In this document: piece by piece, positions 8,815-17,512 of the stretch | Position numbering within the stretch: the first letter of the stretch is position 1 | How the letters are laid out: each line of letters starts with the position of its first letter | Assembly (NCBI RefSeq): GCF_023101085.1 | Contig: NZ_CP064703.1 | Location: 7,006,001 to 7,070,000 of the forward strand | Direction: 5' to 3' | Length of the DNA: 64,000 nt | DNA from: Bradyrhizobium sp. 170 | GTDB taxonomy: Bacteria > Pseudomonadota > Alphaproteobacteria > Rhizobiales > Xanthobacteraceae | Position numbers and translations under genes: made by a program | The notes under the pieces: generated by a model | The model's database searches: none | Seen by the model: only the letters and a program-made list of their open reading frames with translations | What the model was told of the DNA's origin: nothing

Positions 8815-9591
8815 TCAGGCCGGCCTGCGCCAGGGGAATAGCATGGAAACGCGTTCCCGATAACGGCGATATTCGTCGCCGAACATGGCCACAAGATCGC
8901 GCTCCTCGAGCATGATGCCGACGAAGATGTAGGCCGTGGTCACCGCCGAGAACAGCAAATGCCCGGCGCTCATCGTCGGGGTCGCCCAGAACGCGATGAT
9001 GAAACCGAGATAGATCGGGTGCCGGACAAAACGGTAGAAGAACGGCGTCCGGAAGACGGGCGCCGGCATCTCGCGGCCTGCGAGATTGTTGGCGACCTGA
9101 TGTAATCCGAACAGTTCGAAATGATTGATCAGGAAGGTGCTCGTGAACACGATCACCCAACCAACGAACGACAGTGTAGCGATCACCACCGCCATTTCGG
9201 GCTCCTGGACGTTCCAGATGATGGCCGGCATCGGACGCCATTGCCAGAACAGCAACAGAAGCGTCAGGCTTGCGCACAGCACATAGGTGCTGCGCTCGAC
9301 AGACCTCGGAATAAACCGCGTCCACCAGTGTTTAAACGATTTACGCGCCATGACGCTATGTTGGATGGCAAATAGCGACATCAGTATGAGATTGACAACA
9401 ATTGCCTCGAATATCCCCGAATTCGCGCCGGTATCGATCGCCTTCGGCACGGCGAGCCCCGATACGAACCCGATGGCGTACAGAATCGTGAACAGAAATG
9501 TGAAATAGGCCACACCGCCGAACAGAAATGCAGTGAATCTTAGCACCCGATTGCCCGGTATCGCCGGGTGGATGGCTTGGGTTTCTGTCAT
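8815..9591 (-). CDS. mddA: MddA-like methanethiol S-methyltransferase
   Basis: A 258-residue integral membrane protein with about five hydrophobic segments (near residues 20-45, 62-78, 98-116, 132-155 and 205-228). The C-terminal FVRHPIYLGFIIAFW and EERDLVAMFGDEYRRY are the SAM-binding signature of the isoprenylcysteine/NnrU-like membrane methyltransferases. Overall layout, including FAIQHSVMARKSFKHWW near residues 74-90, matches MddA, which methylates methanethiol to dimethyl sulfide; functional MddA is known from Bradyrhizobium. Assignment within the superfamily is by recognition, not alignment. It is divergent from the winged-helix/TPR regulator at 9716. Confidence 0.72.
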   Translation of the reverse strand: MTETQAIHPAIPGNRVLRFTAFLFGGVAYFTFLFTILYAIGFVSGLAVPKAIDTGANSGIFEAIVVNLILMSLFAIQHSVMARKSFKHWWTRFIPRSVERSTYVLCASLTLLLLFWQWRPMPAIIWNVQEPEMAVVIATLSFVGWVIVFTSTFLINHFELFGLHQVANNLAGREMPAPVFRTPFFYRFVRHPIYLGFIIAFWATPTMSAGHLLFSAVTTAYIFVGIMLEERDLVAMFGDEYRRYRERVSMLFPWRRPA

Positions 9592-9715
9592 GAAAATTGA
9601 CTCCGCTACGGGAAATGGGATTGCAGCTCCCTGTTTTGGCAGGATGCACGGAGAACGGCGCCAGGGCTTTGCCTTCGGCTTTAGACGGACTTGATTGTTT
9701 CTTGAGAAAGCTCAC

Positions 9716-11272
9716 GTGAGATTCGACTTCGATAATCACATCCTGGACACCGATCGTCGCGAGCTGCGTCGTGGCGGCGAACTGGTGGCGATGCAGCCGC
9801 AAGTATTCGACTTGCTGGTTCACCTGTTGAAACACTGCAATCACGTGGTCAGCCGGGACGATCTCATTGCGCTGGTGTGGGGAGGACGGATCGTCTCGGA
9901 CTCGACGCTGGACAGCCGGATCAACGCCGCCCGGAACGCGATCGGTGACAACGGCAAGGAACAGCGGCTCATCCGCACCATTCCCCGCAAGGGGATTCGC
10001 TTCGTCGGCGCCGTGAATGGGCTATGCGAGGCACAGGCCGCTTCGCGCGCAGCAGCAGAACAACCGCGTTCGAGGTTAGCGCTGCCCGACCGGCCGGCAA
10101 TAGCTGTACTGCCGTTCGACAATATGAGCGGCGACCGGGAGCAGGAGTATTTCTCCGACGGGATCAGCGAGGACATCATCACCGCGCTGTCGAAATTGCG
10201 CTGGTTCTTCGTGATCGCGCGCAACTCGTCGTTCACCTACAAGGGCAAGGCGGTCCAGATGAAGCAGATCGCCGCTGAGCTCGGGGTGCGCTACGTAGTC
10301 GAAGGCAGCGTGCGGAGGAGCGGCGATCGCGTACGCATCACTGCGCAGCTCAACGACACCGCAACGGGTAGTCATATCTGGGCGGAGCGTTACGACCGCG
10401 ACCTCATCGACGTCTTCGCCGTGCAGGACGAAATCACCGACGCCATCGTCGCCGCGATCGAGCCGCAGATTTACGCCGCGGAGAACTTTCGCAGCCGGCG
10501 CAAGGCGCCCAACAGCGTGGACGCCTGGGACCTGGTGATGCGGGCGCTGTCGCATCACTGGCGGGTGACGCGGCCTGACAGCCTCACCGCGCAGGCGCTG
10601 CTGGAACGCGCGATTGCGATCGATCCGGACTACGGTCAGGCGTTGGCCCTGTTCGCGACCAACCATATGTTCGGCGTGCATCTGGGCTGGACTGACCTTG
10701 CAACTGCAGCGCCCGTCGCCGAACGAGCGGCATTGGCGGCGATTGCCGCCGATAGCGAGGATGCCTGGGCGCATACGGCCCTCGGCAGCGTATATTTCTC
10801 CACGCGCCGGCTCGACCATTCGCTGGCCGAGTTCGAACTGGCGCTCCAGCTCAACCCGAATTTCTCCCTGGCGCAGGGGTACCATGCCCTGGCGCTGTCC
10901 TATACCGGCCGGTGGACGGATGCCTATGCGGCGACGCAGCGCGCCATCCGCCAGAGCCCGCGCGATCCCTCTGCCGCTATCTATTACGGCGTAGCGGCCT
11001 ACGCCCAGTTCGTCGGACGGAACTATCAGGAAGCGATCGCACTGGCGCAGGAGGCGACCCGCCAGCGTGGCGACCTCACCGGCGCCTACCGGGTGCTGAC
11101 GGTCGCAGCCGGCATGACCGGCCAGATCGAACTCGCCCGGACCGCGCTTCACGAGTTGCGCCGGACCCAACCCAATATTTCACTCGCCTGGATCGCAACG
11201 CAGTTACCCTGGAAGCACGACGCCGATCGCGAGCACTATCTCGAAGGCTTTCGCCGCGCCGGACTGGAATGA
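9716..11272 (+). CDS. Winged-helix / TolB-like / TPR regulator
   Basis: A 518-residue protein in three parts. Residues 1-95 are an OmpR/CadC-type winged helix (ELVAMQPQVFDLLVHLLKHC, then RLIRTIPRKGIRFVGAV). Residues about 120-255 are the TolB-like domain often found behind adenylate-cyclase or winged-helix modules (IAVLPFDNMSGDREQEYFSD, GVRYVVEGSVRRSGDRVRIT). The rest is TPR-like helical repeat. Unlike CadC there is no obvious membrane segment, so it is probably cytoplasmic. The GTG at 9716 is preferred over the upstream TTG at 9695 because GAGAAAG lies six bases before it. Divergent from mddA, 124 bp apart; regulation of mddA is possible but unproven. Confidence 0.8.
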   Translation: MRFDFDNHILDTDRRELRRGGELVAMQPQVFDLLVHLLKHCNHVVSRDDLIALVWGGRIVSDSTLDSRINAARNAIGDNGKEQRLIRTIPRKGIRFVGAVNGLCEAQAASRAAAEQPRSRLALPDRPAIAVLPFDNMSGDREQEYFSDGISEDIITALSKLRWFFVIARNSSFTYKGKAVQMKQIAAELGVRYVVEGSVRRSGDRVRITAQLNDTATGSHIWAERYDRDLIDVFAVQDEITDAIVAAIEPQIYAAENFRSRRKAPNSVDAWDLVMRALSHHWRVTRPDSLTAQALLERAIAIDPDYGQALALFATNHMFGVHLGWTDLATAAPVAERAALAAIAADSEDAWAHTALGSVYFSTRRLDHSLAEFELALQLNPNFSLAQGYHALALSYTGRWTDAYAATQRAIRQSPRDPSAAIYYGVAAYAQFVGRNYQEAIALAQEATRQRGDLTGAYRVLTVAAGMTGQIELARTALHELRRTQPNISLAWIATQLPWKHDADREHYLEGFRRAGLE

Positions 11273-11307
11273 GCTGCGGCGACGGGTCCTGGATTGCTGC
11301 TCTTGGA

Positions 11308-12360
11308 TTACTGCTGCTTTTCCCAGAACGACAGCAATCCCTGCGAGGCCGAACCGCCGATCACACAGGGAATGCCGACCGCGACCTGACCCAGCGCAGC
11401 CGCAGAGACGCAACCGAGCGCGACCGCGCCGACGCCGACCTGACCCCAGAAGCTGAGGTCGCGGCGGCTATCGGAGCCCTTGATCTTTAATTCATCCACG
11501 GCGGCGAGCGCATCCTTGCGCAGGGCTGCGATCTGCACCGTGTCCGCCGCCTCGACCACTTCGGCGAGCGGTGCCTTGACCGCCGCCGGCTGTCTGGCAA
11601 GTTCGCTGCGGAGATATTCGCGCAAACCGGCGTCGCGGATCGCGTAGCTTGCCAGCGTGTAGCGCGCCATGCTTCCGACCGTCAGCTTGTCGATCGTGTC
11701 GCGGCTCTTGCTCCACGGCAGCATCTGGATGATGCGCTGGATCGGTGCATGCGAGCCGGTCGCAAAATAGTAGCCCCACAGCGTATCCAGCAAATCCTGG
11801 TTGCTCGCAAATGTGAGCGTCGTGTTCAGCTTCCGCTCGTCCTTGGCGAAGGGATTCTTGGTGAAGGCGCCGCGCAGCTTGTCCATCACGCCGGGCTTCA
11901 TCTCCTCCAGCGGGATGTCGGTCAAGGTCGGCAGCTTGCCCGCCAGGTAGCTGTCGATCATGACCCGCCGGCCCGGCATTCGTGGCGCGACCCGGCGCAG
12001 AACGTTTCTCCAGTCGGGCAACCCCGAATAGGCGATGGCGCGAACGATCACCCATTCGTCCTCCGGTCGGACGGGAAAGAAACTGGCGATGAGCTGTTCG
12101 GCCTTCGCCGGATTCGAGCCGATCGCACCGGCGACAAAGCCGAGATAGATACCGGCATTCTCCGGCTCCTTGAACGTCTGCGAATGAAACAGCACGCGCA
12201 CGGCGGCCGGGACATGTGCATAGTCCGGCTTGGCCCGGTAGTTATAGATCCATTGCTGGACGACGCCGAGCGAGGCACGCGGATCGACCTCCGGCGTCTT
12301 CTCTGCATGCGCGGGCTGAACCAGCATGAGGGCGGCGGCAACGAAAGCTGCATAACGCAT
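11308..12360 (-). CDS. Secreted protein of unknown function
   Basis: A 350-residue protein starting at 12360, where GGAG lies just upstream. Residues 1-19 are a signal peptide ending AHA. The body is alpha-helical in character (YRAKPDYAHVPAAVRVLFHS, LPWSKSRDTIDKLTVGSMAR). The last 40 residues hold two glycine/alanine-rich hydrophobic stretches with two cysteines, which could insert in a membrane. I do not recognise the family. It is convergent with the TPR regulator and divergent from the BamA-like gene, with 227 bp in between. Confidence 0.6.
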   Translation of the reverse strand: MRYAAFVAAALMLVQPAHAEKTPEVDPRASLGVVQQWIYNYRAKPDYAHVPAAVRVLFHSQTFKEPENAGIYLGFVAGAIGSNPAKAEQLIASFFPVRPEDEWVIVRAIAYSGLPDWRNVLRRVAPRMPGRRVMIDSYLAGKLPTLTDIPLEEMKPGVMDKLRGAFTKNPFAKDERKLNTTLTFASNQDLLDTLWGYYFATGSHAPIQRIIQMLPWSKSRDTIDKLTVGSMARYTLASYAIRDAGLREYLRSELARQPAAVKAPLAEVVEAADTVQIAALRKDALAAVDELKIKGSDSRRDLSFWGQVGVGAVALGCVSAAALGQVAVGIPCVIGGSASQGLLSFWEKQQ

Positions 12361-12587
12361 GTGATGCTCCTGCGAGCCTGGACGCATGCGGCAGTTTTGG
12401 CGCGCGCGTCTTGGGCTCTCTCGATGGCGAAGCATGAAGCGCGCATTGCGACAATTCTGAGAAAGTCCGCATTAAGAGAAGACGTCAAAATTGTGGCGTA
12501 TCGCCCGCAACTCACCTTATCCCAGACATTTTTTTGCCCCGCGCGGGCAATTCCATCTCAGCCCGATCAACAGGAGTCCGGCGGGAC

Positions 12588-14933
12588 GTGGAGATCAGAC
12601 GCATCACGCAGCACAACCGATCGTTCCGATCGGGGCTGGCGGCTTGCCGGCTTGCCAGCGCCCTCGGCTTGATTTTCGCGACACCTGTGGTCGCCGAAAC
12701 CGCATCGCCGTCGCAAGGATCGATCATCGTCGAAGGGAACCGCCGCGTCGATGCCGAGACCGTGCGCTCCTACTTTCATCCGGCGCCCGACGGGCATTTC
12801 GACGACGCCGCGCGTGACGCGGCGTTGAAAGCGCTGATCGCAACGGGCCTGTTCGAAAAGGTTTCCATCGAACGCGTTGGCGGGCGGCTTGTGGTGCACC
12901 TGTCCGAAGCGCCCGTGCTCGACCGCGTCGCATTCGAAGGCAACAAGAAGGTCAAGGACACCGACCTTGCCGCCGCCGTCGAAGCCAAGCCGCGCGGCTC
13001 GCTGCAACGCTCCACCGTGCAGGCCGACGCCGGCCGCATCATCGAGGCATACCGGCGCGCCGGTCGCTCCGAAGTCCGCGTCGAACCGCAAATCATCGAT
13101 CGCGGCAATGGCCGGGTTGACCTCATCTACGCCATAACGGAGGGAGCAAAAACTCCGGTGCGGCAGATCGACTTCACCGGCAACAAGGCCTTCGGCAAAC
13201 GACAGCTCAGCGCCGTGATCAAGACCTCCGCTACCCATATGCTGAGTTTTCTGACCGGCGGTAACGTCTACGATCCCGACCGCGTCGCGCAAGACCGGGA
13301 ACAGCTGCGGCTTTACTACCGCAGCAAGGGTTATGCCGATGTCAGCGTCCCATCGGCAACGGCCGAGTATGATCCGGCCATGAAGGGCTTCACGCTGAAC
13401 TTCGCAATCGACGAAGGCCCGCTCTATCACTTCCGGGAAGTCAGCGTCGCCTGCAACGTTCCTGGCCTGGATTGCGACAAGCTTCGCGCCCTCCCCACCG
13501 CTCACCCGGGCGCGGTATTCGATGGCAACGCTCTGGACAAGACCACCGAGCTTCTGGCCATTGAAATGTCAAAGCTCGGCTATCCCTTTGCCCAGGCGAT
13601 ACCTCGCCTCACCCGCGATGCTGCCACGCAACGTATCGACGTCGCCTTCGTCATCGAACAGGGGCCTCGCGCCTATGTCGAACGGATCGAGATTCACGGC
13701 AACACGCGCACCCGCGATTACGTGATCCGGCGCGAGTTCGACATCGCGGAAGGCGACGCCTACAACAAGACGCTGATCGACCGCGCCGAACGGCGCTTGA
13801 AGAATTTGAACTACTTCAAGACGGTGAAGATATCGAACAGGCCGGGCTCGGCGCCGGATCATGTCATCCTCGATGTCGAGGCGGTTGACCAGGCGACCGG
13901 CGACTTCAACGTGGCCGGCGGGTACTCGACCGTCGATGGCGCGCTCGTCGAGGTCAAAGTGGGCGAGCGTAATTTTTACGGCACGGGCAAGAACGTGCAG
14001 GCCACCTTTACCTATGGCCAATATGCGCGCGGCATAAATCTGGCTGCGTCCGAACCTTATTTCCTCGGCACCAAAGTCGCGGCCGGAATCGAACTCTTCG
14101 GCCGCCAAAACGACGCCAGCAGCTACCAATCCTACGGCAGCACCACCTACGGTGCGAGACTGCAACTCGGCACGCCGATTACCGAGGAAATTGGCGTGCA
14201 ATGGCGCTACTCGATCTACAATCAGAACATCACGCTTTCGCCGAACAGTTCGGGCCTGACACCTTCGCTGGCCGTCCGGCAGGCCGCCGCCGCCGGTCCG
14301 ACGTGGGTCTCCGCCCCCGGCAGCACGACGACCTACAGCACCCTGGACAACACAAAGAGCCCGACCAGCGGGATCAGGTCGCAGCTCAGTCAGGACCTGG
14401 CAGGACTTGGCGGCGACGTAAAGTTTCTGAAGACGACGGAGGACGTACGCTACTACAAATCGCTTAGCAGCGACCTGGTTGGCATGGTTCGCGCCCAGGG
14501 CGGCTACGTTACCGGTTGGGGTGGCCAGCAGGTGCCGCTGATGAACAATTTCTTCGGCGGCCCGACCATGGTGCGTGGATTTGCCCCCAACGGATTCGGC
14601 CCACGCGACCTGACGCCGGGCACCACGATGGACAATGTCGGCGGCAGCGCCTATTGGGCGACGACCGCCGAGCTGCAGAGCGCGATTCCCGGCGTACCCA
14701 ACGAATACGGCCTCAGGGCCACCGCCTTCGTCGATGCCGGCAGCGTCTTCCGCTACAGCGGATCGACGGCATCGCTTCAGGTCGCCAACAAGAACGTGGT
14801 GCGCTCGTCGATCGGCGCAGGCCTGACCTGGGCCTCGCCGTTCGGCGCGTTAACCGTCGACTACGCCGTACCGCTGAGCAAGGCCGCCTACGACGTAGTG
14901 CAGCCACTGCGATTCAGCGCGGGAGGGTTTTGA
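12588..14933 (+). CDS. BamA-like outer-membrane assembly protein (paralogue)
   Basis: A 781-residue Omp85 protein. After a signal peptide (about residues 1-35, ending VVAETA) come five POTRA domains: near residues 40-110 (GSIIVEGNRRV), 110-190 (VLDRVAFEGNKKV), 190-285 (VRQIDFTGNKAF), 285-365, and 365-445 (VERIEIHGNTRT). The C-terminal half is the 16-strand barrel, with the loop-6 VRGF motif in PTMVRGFAPNGFGPRD, and it ends in Phe (SAGGF), the usual barrel signal. GTG at 12588 is chosen as start, with AGGAG upstream; a TTG at 12534 is possible. The gene is not next to rseP, skp or lpxD as housekeeping bamA usually is, so it is probably a second copy. Confidence 0.85.
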   Translation: MEIRRITQHNRSFRSGLAACRLASALGLIFATPVVAETASPSQGSIIVEGNRRVDAETVRSYFHPAPDGHFDDAARDAALKALIATGLFEKVSIERVGGRLVVHLSEAPVLDRVAFEGNKKVKDTDLAAAVEAKPRGSLQRSTVQADAGRIIEAYRRAGRSEVRVEPQIIDRGNGRVDLIYAITEGAKTPVRQIDFTGNKAFGKRQLSAVIKTSATHMLSFLTGGNVYDPDRVAQDREQLRLYYRSKGYADVSVPSATAEYDPAMKGFTLNFAIDEGPLYHFREVSVACNVPGLDCDKLRALPTAHPGAVFDGNALDKTTELLAIEMSKLGYPFAQAIPRLTRDAATQRIDVAFVIEQGPRAYVERIEIHGNTRTRDYVIRREFDIAEGDAYNKTLIDRAERRLKNLNYFKTVKISNRPGSAPDHVILDVEAVDQATGDFNVAGGYSTVDGALVEVKVGERNFYGTGKNVQATFTYGQYARGINLAASEPYFLGTKVAAGIELFGRQNDASSYQSYGSTTYGARLQLGTPITEEIGVQWRYSIYNQNITLSPNSSGLTPSLAVRQAAAAGPTWVSAPGSTTTYSTLDNTKSPTSGIRSQLSQDLAGLGGDVKFLKTTEDVRYYKSLSSDLVGMVRAQGGYVTGWGGQQVPLMNNFFGGPTMVRGFAPNGFGPRDLTPGTTMDNVGGSAYWATTAELQSAIPGVPNEYGLRATAFVDAGSVFRYSGSTASLQVANKNVVRSSIGAGLTWASPFGALTVDYAVPLSKAAYDVVQPLRFSAGGF

Positions 14934-15489
14934 CGGGAACCGGGTGCTCCGTCGCGAAACCATACAACAGCGCCAGCCGGTCGAGGCATTCGCGGAATCG
15001 TCTTGAAAAATATTCGCTCCAGCGTTTGGTACACAGACCCCTCCGCTGGCCGACCTGATCCATGGTTAGCCCCTGGACCAGCACGTCATGCACCAGCGCC
15101 GAGCCGTCCGCGCCGAGTTCGCGTTCGGCCCGGTTCAACCGCAGCACGGCTTTGCGCTGGCCCTCGGTGATCGGCTCGCGGCTCTGCCCGCCATCGACAT
15201 ATTCCCGGGTCGGATCGACCGCGCGCGGCCCGCGTTCGGCCTTCTCCCAATCGCTCTGGAACGCACGCCCCGCCTGATACTGCGCCTCGTCGATCTGGCG
15301 ATGGGAATGCAGGCGAGCGAGCGGATCGTTGCGGATCGAACGCAGGGCAACGATCTTCTCGCCCGGCTCCAACGCCAAGGGATTATCGACCTCGACGGTT
15401 GCGACTTCGGCATTGCGTAACAAATCGCGGGACCTTCGGTCATGTGCCTTGGCGGGATTGTACGGCTTTCGGCGTTTGGCTTTCGGCAT
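14914..15489 (-). CDS. DUF6456-domain protein
   Basis: A 191-residue basic protein. The pattern ALRSIRNDPLARLHSHRQID, YQAGRAFQSDWEKAE, AVLRLNRAERELGADGSALV and a C-terminal segment with helix-turn-helix character (VLVQGLTMDQVGQRRG, CLDRLALLYGF) fits DUF6456, found in rhizobial regulators and phage-derived genes. No function is established. It is the last gene of the leftward GcrA group and its 3' end overlaps the 3' end of the BamA-like gene by 20 bp (convergent). Confidence 0.65.
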   Translation of the reverse strand: MPKAKRRKPYNPAKAHDRRSRDLLRNAEVATVEVDNPLALEPGEKIVALRSIRNDPLARLHSHRQIDEAQYQAGRAFQSDWEKAERGPRAVDPTREYVDGGQSREPITEGQRKAVLRLNRAERELGADGSALVHDVLVQGLTMDQVGQRRGLCTKRWSEYFSRRFRECLDRLALLYGFATEHPVPVKTLPR

Positions 15490-15549
15490 CTGATGGCTCC
15501 TTGAAAACAGTGGAATCCGGTGCGACCGGCCGCTCTATTCGGTTGCAGG

Positions 15550-15720
15550 CTATTCGATTGATGCGTCCGATATCTGCTCGCGCAACAGTTCGGATAATTC
15601 GTCCCGACGGCCGCAGCCCACTGGCTGAAGTCCGATCAGCGCACCCAGGTGAGCGATCCGATGGCGGCGCGGCAGCCGTTTCAGCCTGTCGGCCACGCCT
15701 GTGACAGCAGCGTTCTTCAT
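15550..15720 (-). CDS. 56-residue protein coupled to the GcrA paralogue
   Basis: A short protein, MKNAAVTGVADRLKRLPRRH followed by a Leu-rich stretch and an acidic end. Its ATG at 15720 overlaps the stop of the GcrA-like gene (ATGA), arguing that it is translated. Predicted to be a small helical protein; no family recognised. A longer frame to 15810 would lie inside the gcrA-like gene. Confidence 0.5.
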   Translation of the reverse strand: MKNAAVTGVADRLKRLPRRHRIAHLGALIGLQPVGCGRRDELSELLREQISDASIE

Positions 15721-16250
15721 GCCGCCTCCACCACGCGCAGCGAAACGGTGCTCACCGCGCGTTCGGCGGTCACGATCGGATCGCGGCTCAGATGAAAATG
15801 CGGCGTGCAATAGCTCGAAGCCGGGCGGCGCGGATGACCGCAGAAGGTGATGGCCTCACCTTCTTCATCGCCGCCGTAGGGATAGCGGCAATCGCCGCGC
15901 TCCAGCTCGATCAGGGAGAGATGCCGCGGTTCGATTGCAACGCAGCGCAGCTTGACCGGCTTGATCTCTTTGAACACGGGTGCCGGCCAAAGAAGCGCTG
16001 CCGCCCTGAACGCGCTGGGACGGGGCTCCGCGATCTCGGGCAGATCTGCAGGCTTGGTGGGCATCGACGGTTGCTGGCGATCGTCCGGTCCCAGTCCCAG
16101 GCGCCGGGCGCGCCCGAGCGCAGCACTGCGGGAGTAGGACGTATTGAATCGTGAATTGATGGCTCGCGCGGCCTCCGAAAAGGTCATGCCTTTGGCAATA
16201 AATTCCCGCAGCGCGTCCGAGTGCTCGGGCGCCCAGTTCGACAGTTCCAT
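15717..16250 (-). CDS. GcrA-family cell-cycle regulator (paralogue)
   Basis: A 177-residue protein. Residues 1-52 match the GcrA DNA-binding region (NWAPEHSDALREFIAKGMTF and SRSAALGRARRLGL, where canonical GcrA has SRNAVIGKxxRLGL). The C-terminus carries the GcrA sigma-interacting part: a Cys/His-rich GDCRYPYGG, ITFCGHPRRPASSYCTPH. In Caulobacter GcrA binds sigma70 and activates promoters methylated at GANTC. The diverged recognition segment and the phage-like neighbours suggest an accessory copy rather than the housekeeping gene. It is divergent from the S24 repressor and shares its operator region. Confidence 0.85.
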   Translation of the reverse strand: MELSNWAPEHSDALREFIAKGMTFSEAARAINSRFNTSYSRSAALGRARRLGLGPDDRQQPSMPTKPADLPEIAEPRPSAFRAAALLWPAPVFKEIKPVKLRCVAIEPRHLSLIELERGDCRYPYGGDEEGEAITFCGHPRRPASSYCTPHFHLSRDPIVTAERAVSTVSLRVVEAA

Positions 16251-16295
16251 TTGTTATCCTTGCTCTCGTCAACGCCGCCCGACGCCGGCAATCAA

Positions 16296-16370
16296 TTTCT
16301 GATATTCCGAAATTAAAGTCAAGCTTGATTTCGGATAATCGGAACTGCTATCGTTTCTGAAATTCGGAAA
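16296..16370. promoter_or_regulatory. Three operator-like 17-mers between gcrA-like and S24 repressor genes
   Basis: Three related 17-bp near-palindromes: TTTCTGATATTCCGAAA (16296-16312), TTTCGGATAATCGGAAC (16329-16345) and TTTCTGAAATTCGGAAA (16354-16370). The first and third differ at two positions only; the second is more diverged. The third ends ten bases before the repressor start codon. The layout, three sites in a divergent control region beside a LexA/CI-type repressor, resembles a phage immunity operator. Binding by the adjacent repressor is inferred. Confidence 0.65.
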
Positions 16371-16379
16371 GGTCTGACC

Positions 16380-17018
16380 ATGCTGGACATCAGGTTGATC
16401 GAACGGGGCCTGGAGAAGCCGGGCAAGACCAAGGGTGGATTGGCCACCGCGATGGGCGTTCGCCCCGGCGCGGTTTCCGAGATCCTGTCCGGGATACGCC
16501 TGATCAAGGCGTCCGAAATCGCTGCGATCATCGACTATCTCGAATTGAACTCGGTGCCGATCATGGGCCGCGTCGGCGCCGGCGCCTCGATCGAGCCGGA
16601 ACACGAGCAGGTGCCGCCGGAAGGCCTCGGCGAGGTCGAACTGCCCTTCCCGATCGCCGAAGAGACCATCGCCTTCGAGGTGGCCGGCGATTCCATGCTG
16701 CCAAAGTACGAGAATGGCGACATTATCGTGGTGTATCGCGAGCAGCGCCATCCGCTGTCGAGCTTCTATGGCGAGGAAGCTGCCGTCCGCCTGAAAACCG
16801 GCGAGCGTTATCTGAAGACGATCGAGCGCGGTAAATCTCCGACCTCGGTCAACCTCACGAGCTTCAATGCCAAGCCGATCACCGGCGTAAAGCTGGAATG
16901 GATCGGGGAGATCTGCGTCACCCTGCCCAGGGGCCAGATCGAGCGACTGCGCAACAAGGCGGCGGCCCGGGCACGCAAGGTGACAAGGACGACGGGCGGC
17001 CGCACGCCGGACAAATAG
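16380..17018 (+). CDS. S24 (LexA/CI-type) self-cleaving repressor
   Basis: A 212-residue protein. Residues 1-55 are a small helix-turn-helix domain (GGLATAMGVRPGAVSEILSG). The C-terminal S24 peptidase domain has the catalytic serine in EVAGDSMLPKYENGDI (Ser105) and the general-base lysine in the AAVRLKTGERYLKTI region. This matches repressors that cleave themselves when RecA filaments form after DNA damage; a Gly-Ala-Gly stretch near residues 65-69 could be the cleavage region. It is divergent from the GcrA paralogue. The strongest expectation is that it binds the 17-bp sites flanking it. Confidence 0.85.
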   Translation: MLDIRLIERGLEKPGKTKGGLATAMGVRPGAVSEILSGIRLIKASEIAAIIDYLELNSVPIMGRVGAGASIEPEHEQVPPEGLGEVELPFPIAEETIAFEVAGDSMLPKYENGDIIVVYREQRHPLSSFYGEEAAVRLKTGERYLKTIERGKSPTSVNLTSFNAKPITGVKLEWIGEICVTLPRGQIERLRNKAAARARKVTRTTGGRTPDK

Positions 17019-17091
17019 CAATCCCGCCGCGATTACCGAATCGACTGATTCTGTCGATGCCCGCGATCGCTCTGCCGTGCTCACGGCGAGA

Positions 17092-17143
17092 TTTCTGTTT
17101 TTCCGAATTCCTGCTTGACTTATTTCCGTTTTTCGGAAATACT
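17092..17143 (+). promoter_or_regulatory. Promoter with two more operator 17-mers
   Basis: TTGACT (17115-17120) and AATACT (17138-17143), spaced 17 bp, form a plausible sigma70-type promoter reading right. The spacer is almost filled by TTTCCGTTTTTCGGAAA (17123-17139), a perfect TTTCCG/CGGAAA palindrome of the same family as the sites at 16296-16370. A further copy, TTTCTGTTTTTCCGAAT, lies at 17092-17108. A protein bound in the spacer would block RNA polymerase, so repression by the S24 protein is a direct prediction. Confidence 0.65.
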
Positions 17144-17188
17144 GCCATCGTCGATACCGGCGCACGGGATGAAGGTCAGATCGCCAGC

Positions 17189-17464
17189 ATGCAGTATTTC
17201 GTCGTGATGATCGACTACGGCCGCCGCGGTCGCGAGGCCATCGTCGACCCGGAAATCACAAGGCGCGAGGTCATCTCCCGGATCGCGTCGGGTGAATACA
17301 GGAATATCAGCTTCATCCATGAAATCGCCGATTGCTCGGTCGAGGACATCACCGCCGAGATTCTCAGCGAAGCGGCCTTGCCTGAGATCGGCGCGACGGG
17401 CGCCGACCTGCAGGCCGGCCATTTCGACCACATCCGCGACTTGCGCAAACACGAGCGGGCGTGA
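17189..17464 (+). CDS. 91-residue protein under the S24-type operator
   Basis: A small acidic protein, MQYFVVMIDYGRRGREAIVD then EVISRIASGEYRNISFIHEI and AEILSEAALPEIG. The beta-alpha start and even hydrophobic pattern indicate a folded domain. Close relatives are frequent hypothetical proteins in Bradyrhizobium by my recollection; no function is known. It is preceded by its own promoter with two operator copies and followed by a terminator, so it is probably the main regulated target to the right of the repressor. Confidence 0.6.
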   Translation: MQYFVVMIDYGRRGREAIVDPEITRREVISRIASGEYRNISFIHEIADCSVEDITAEILSEAALPEIGATGADLQAGHFDHIRDLRKHERA

Positions 17465-17512
17465 CCATGTTCGGCCGCACCGCGCTATTCCCTCAAAACA
17501 TTGTGATTGTTG

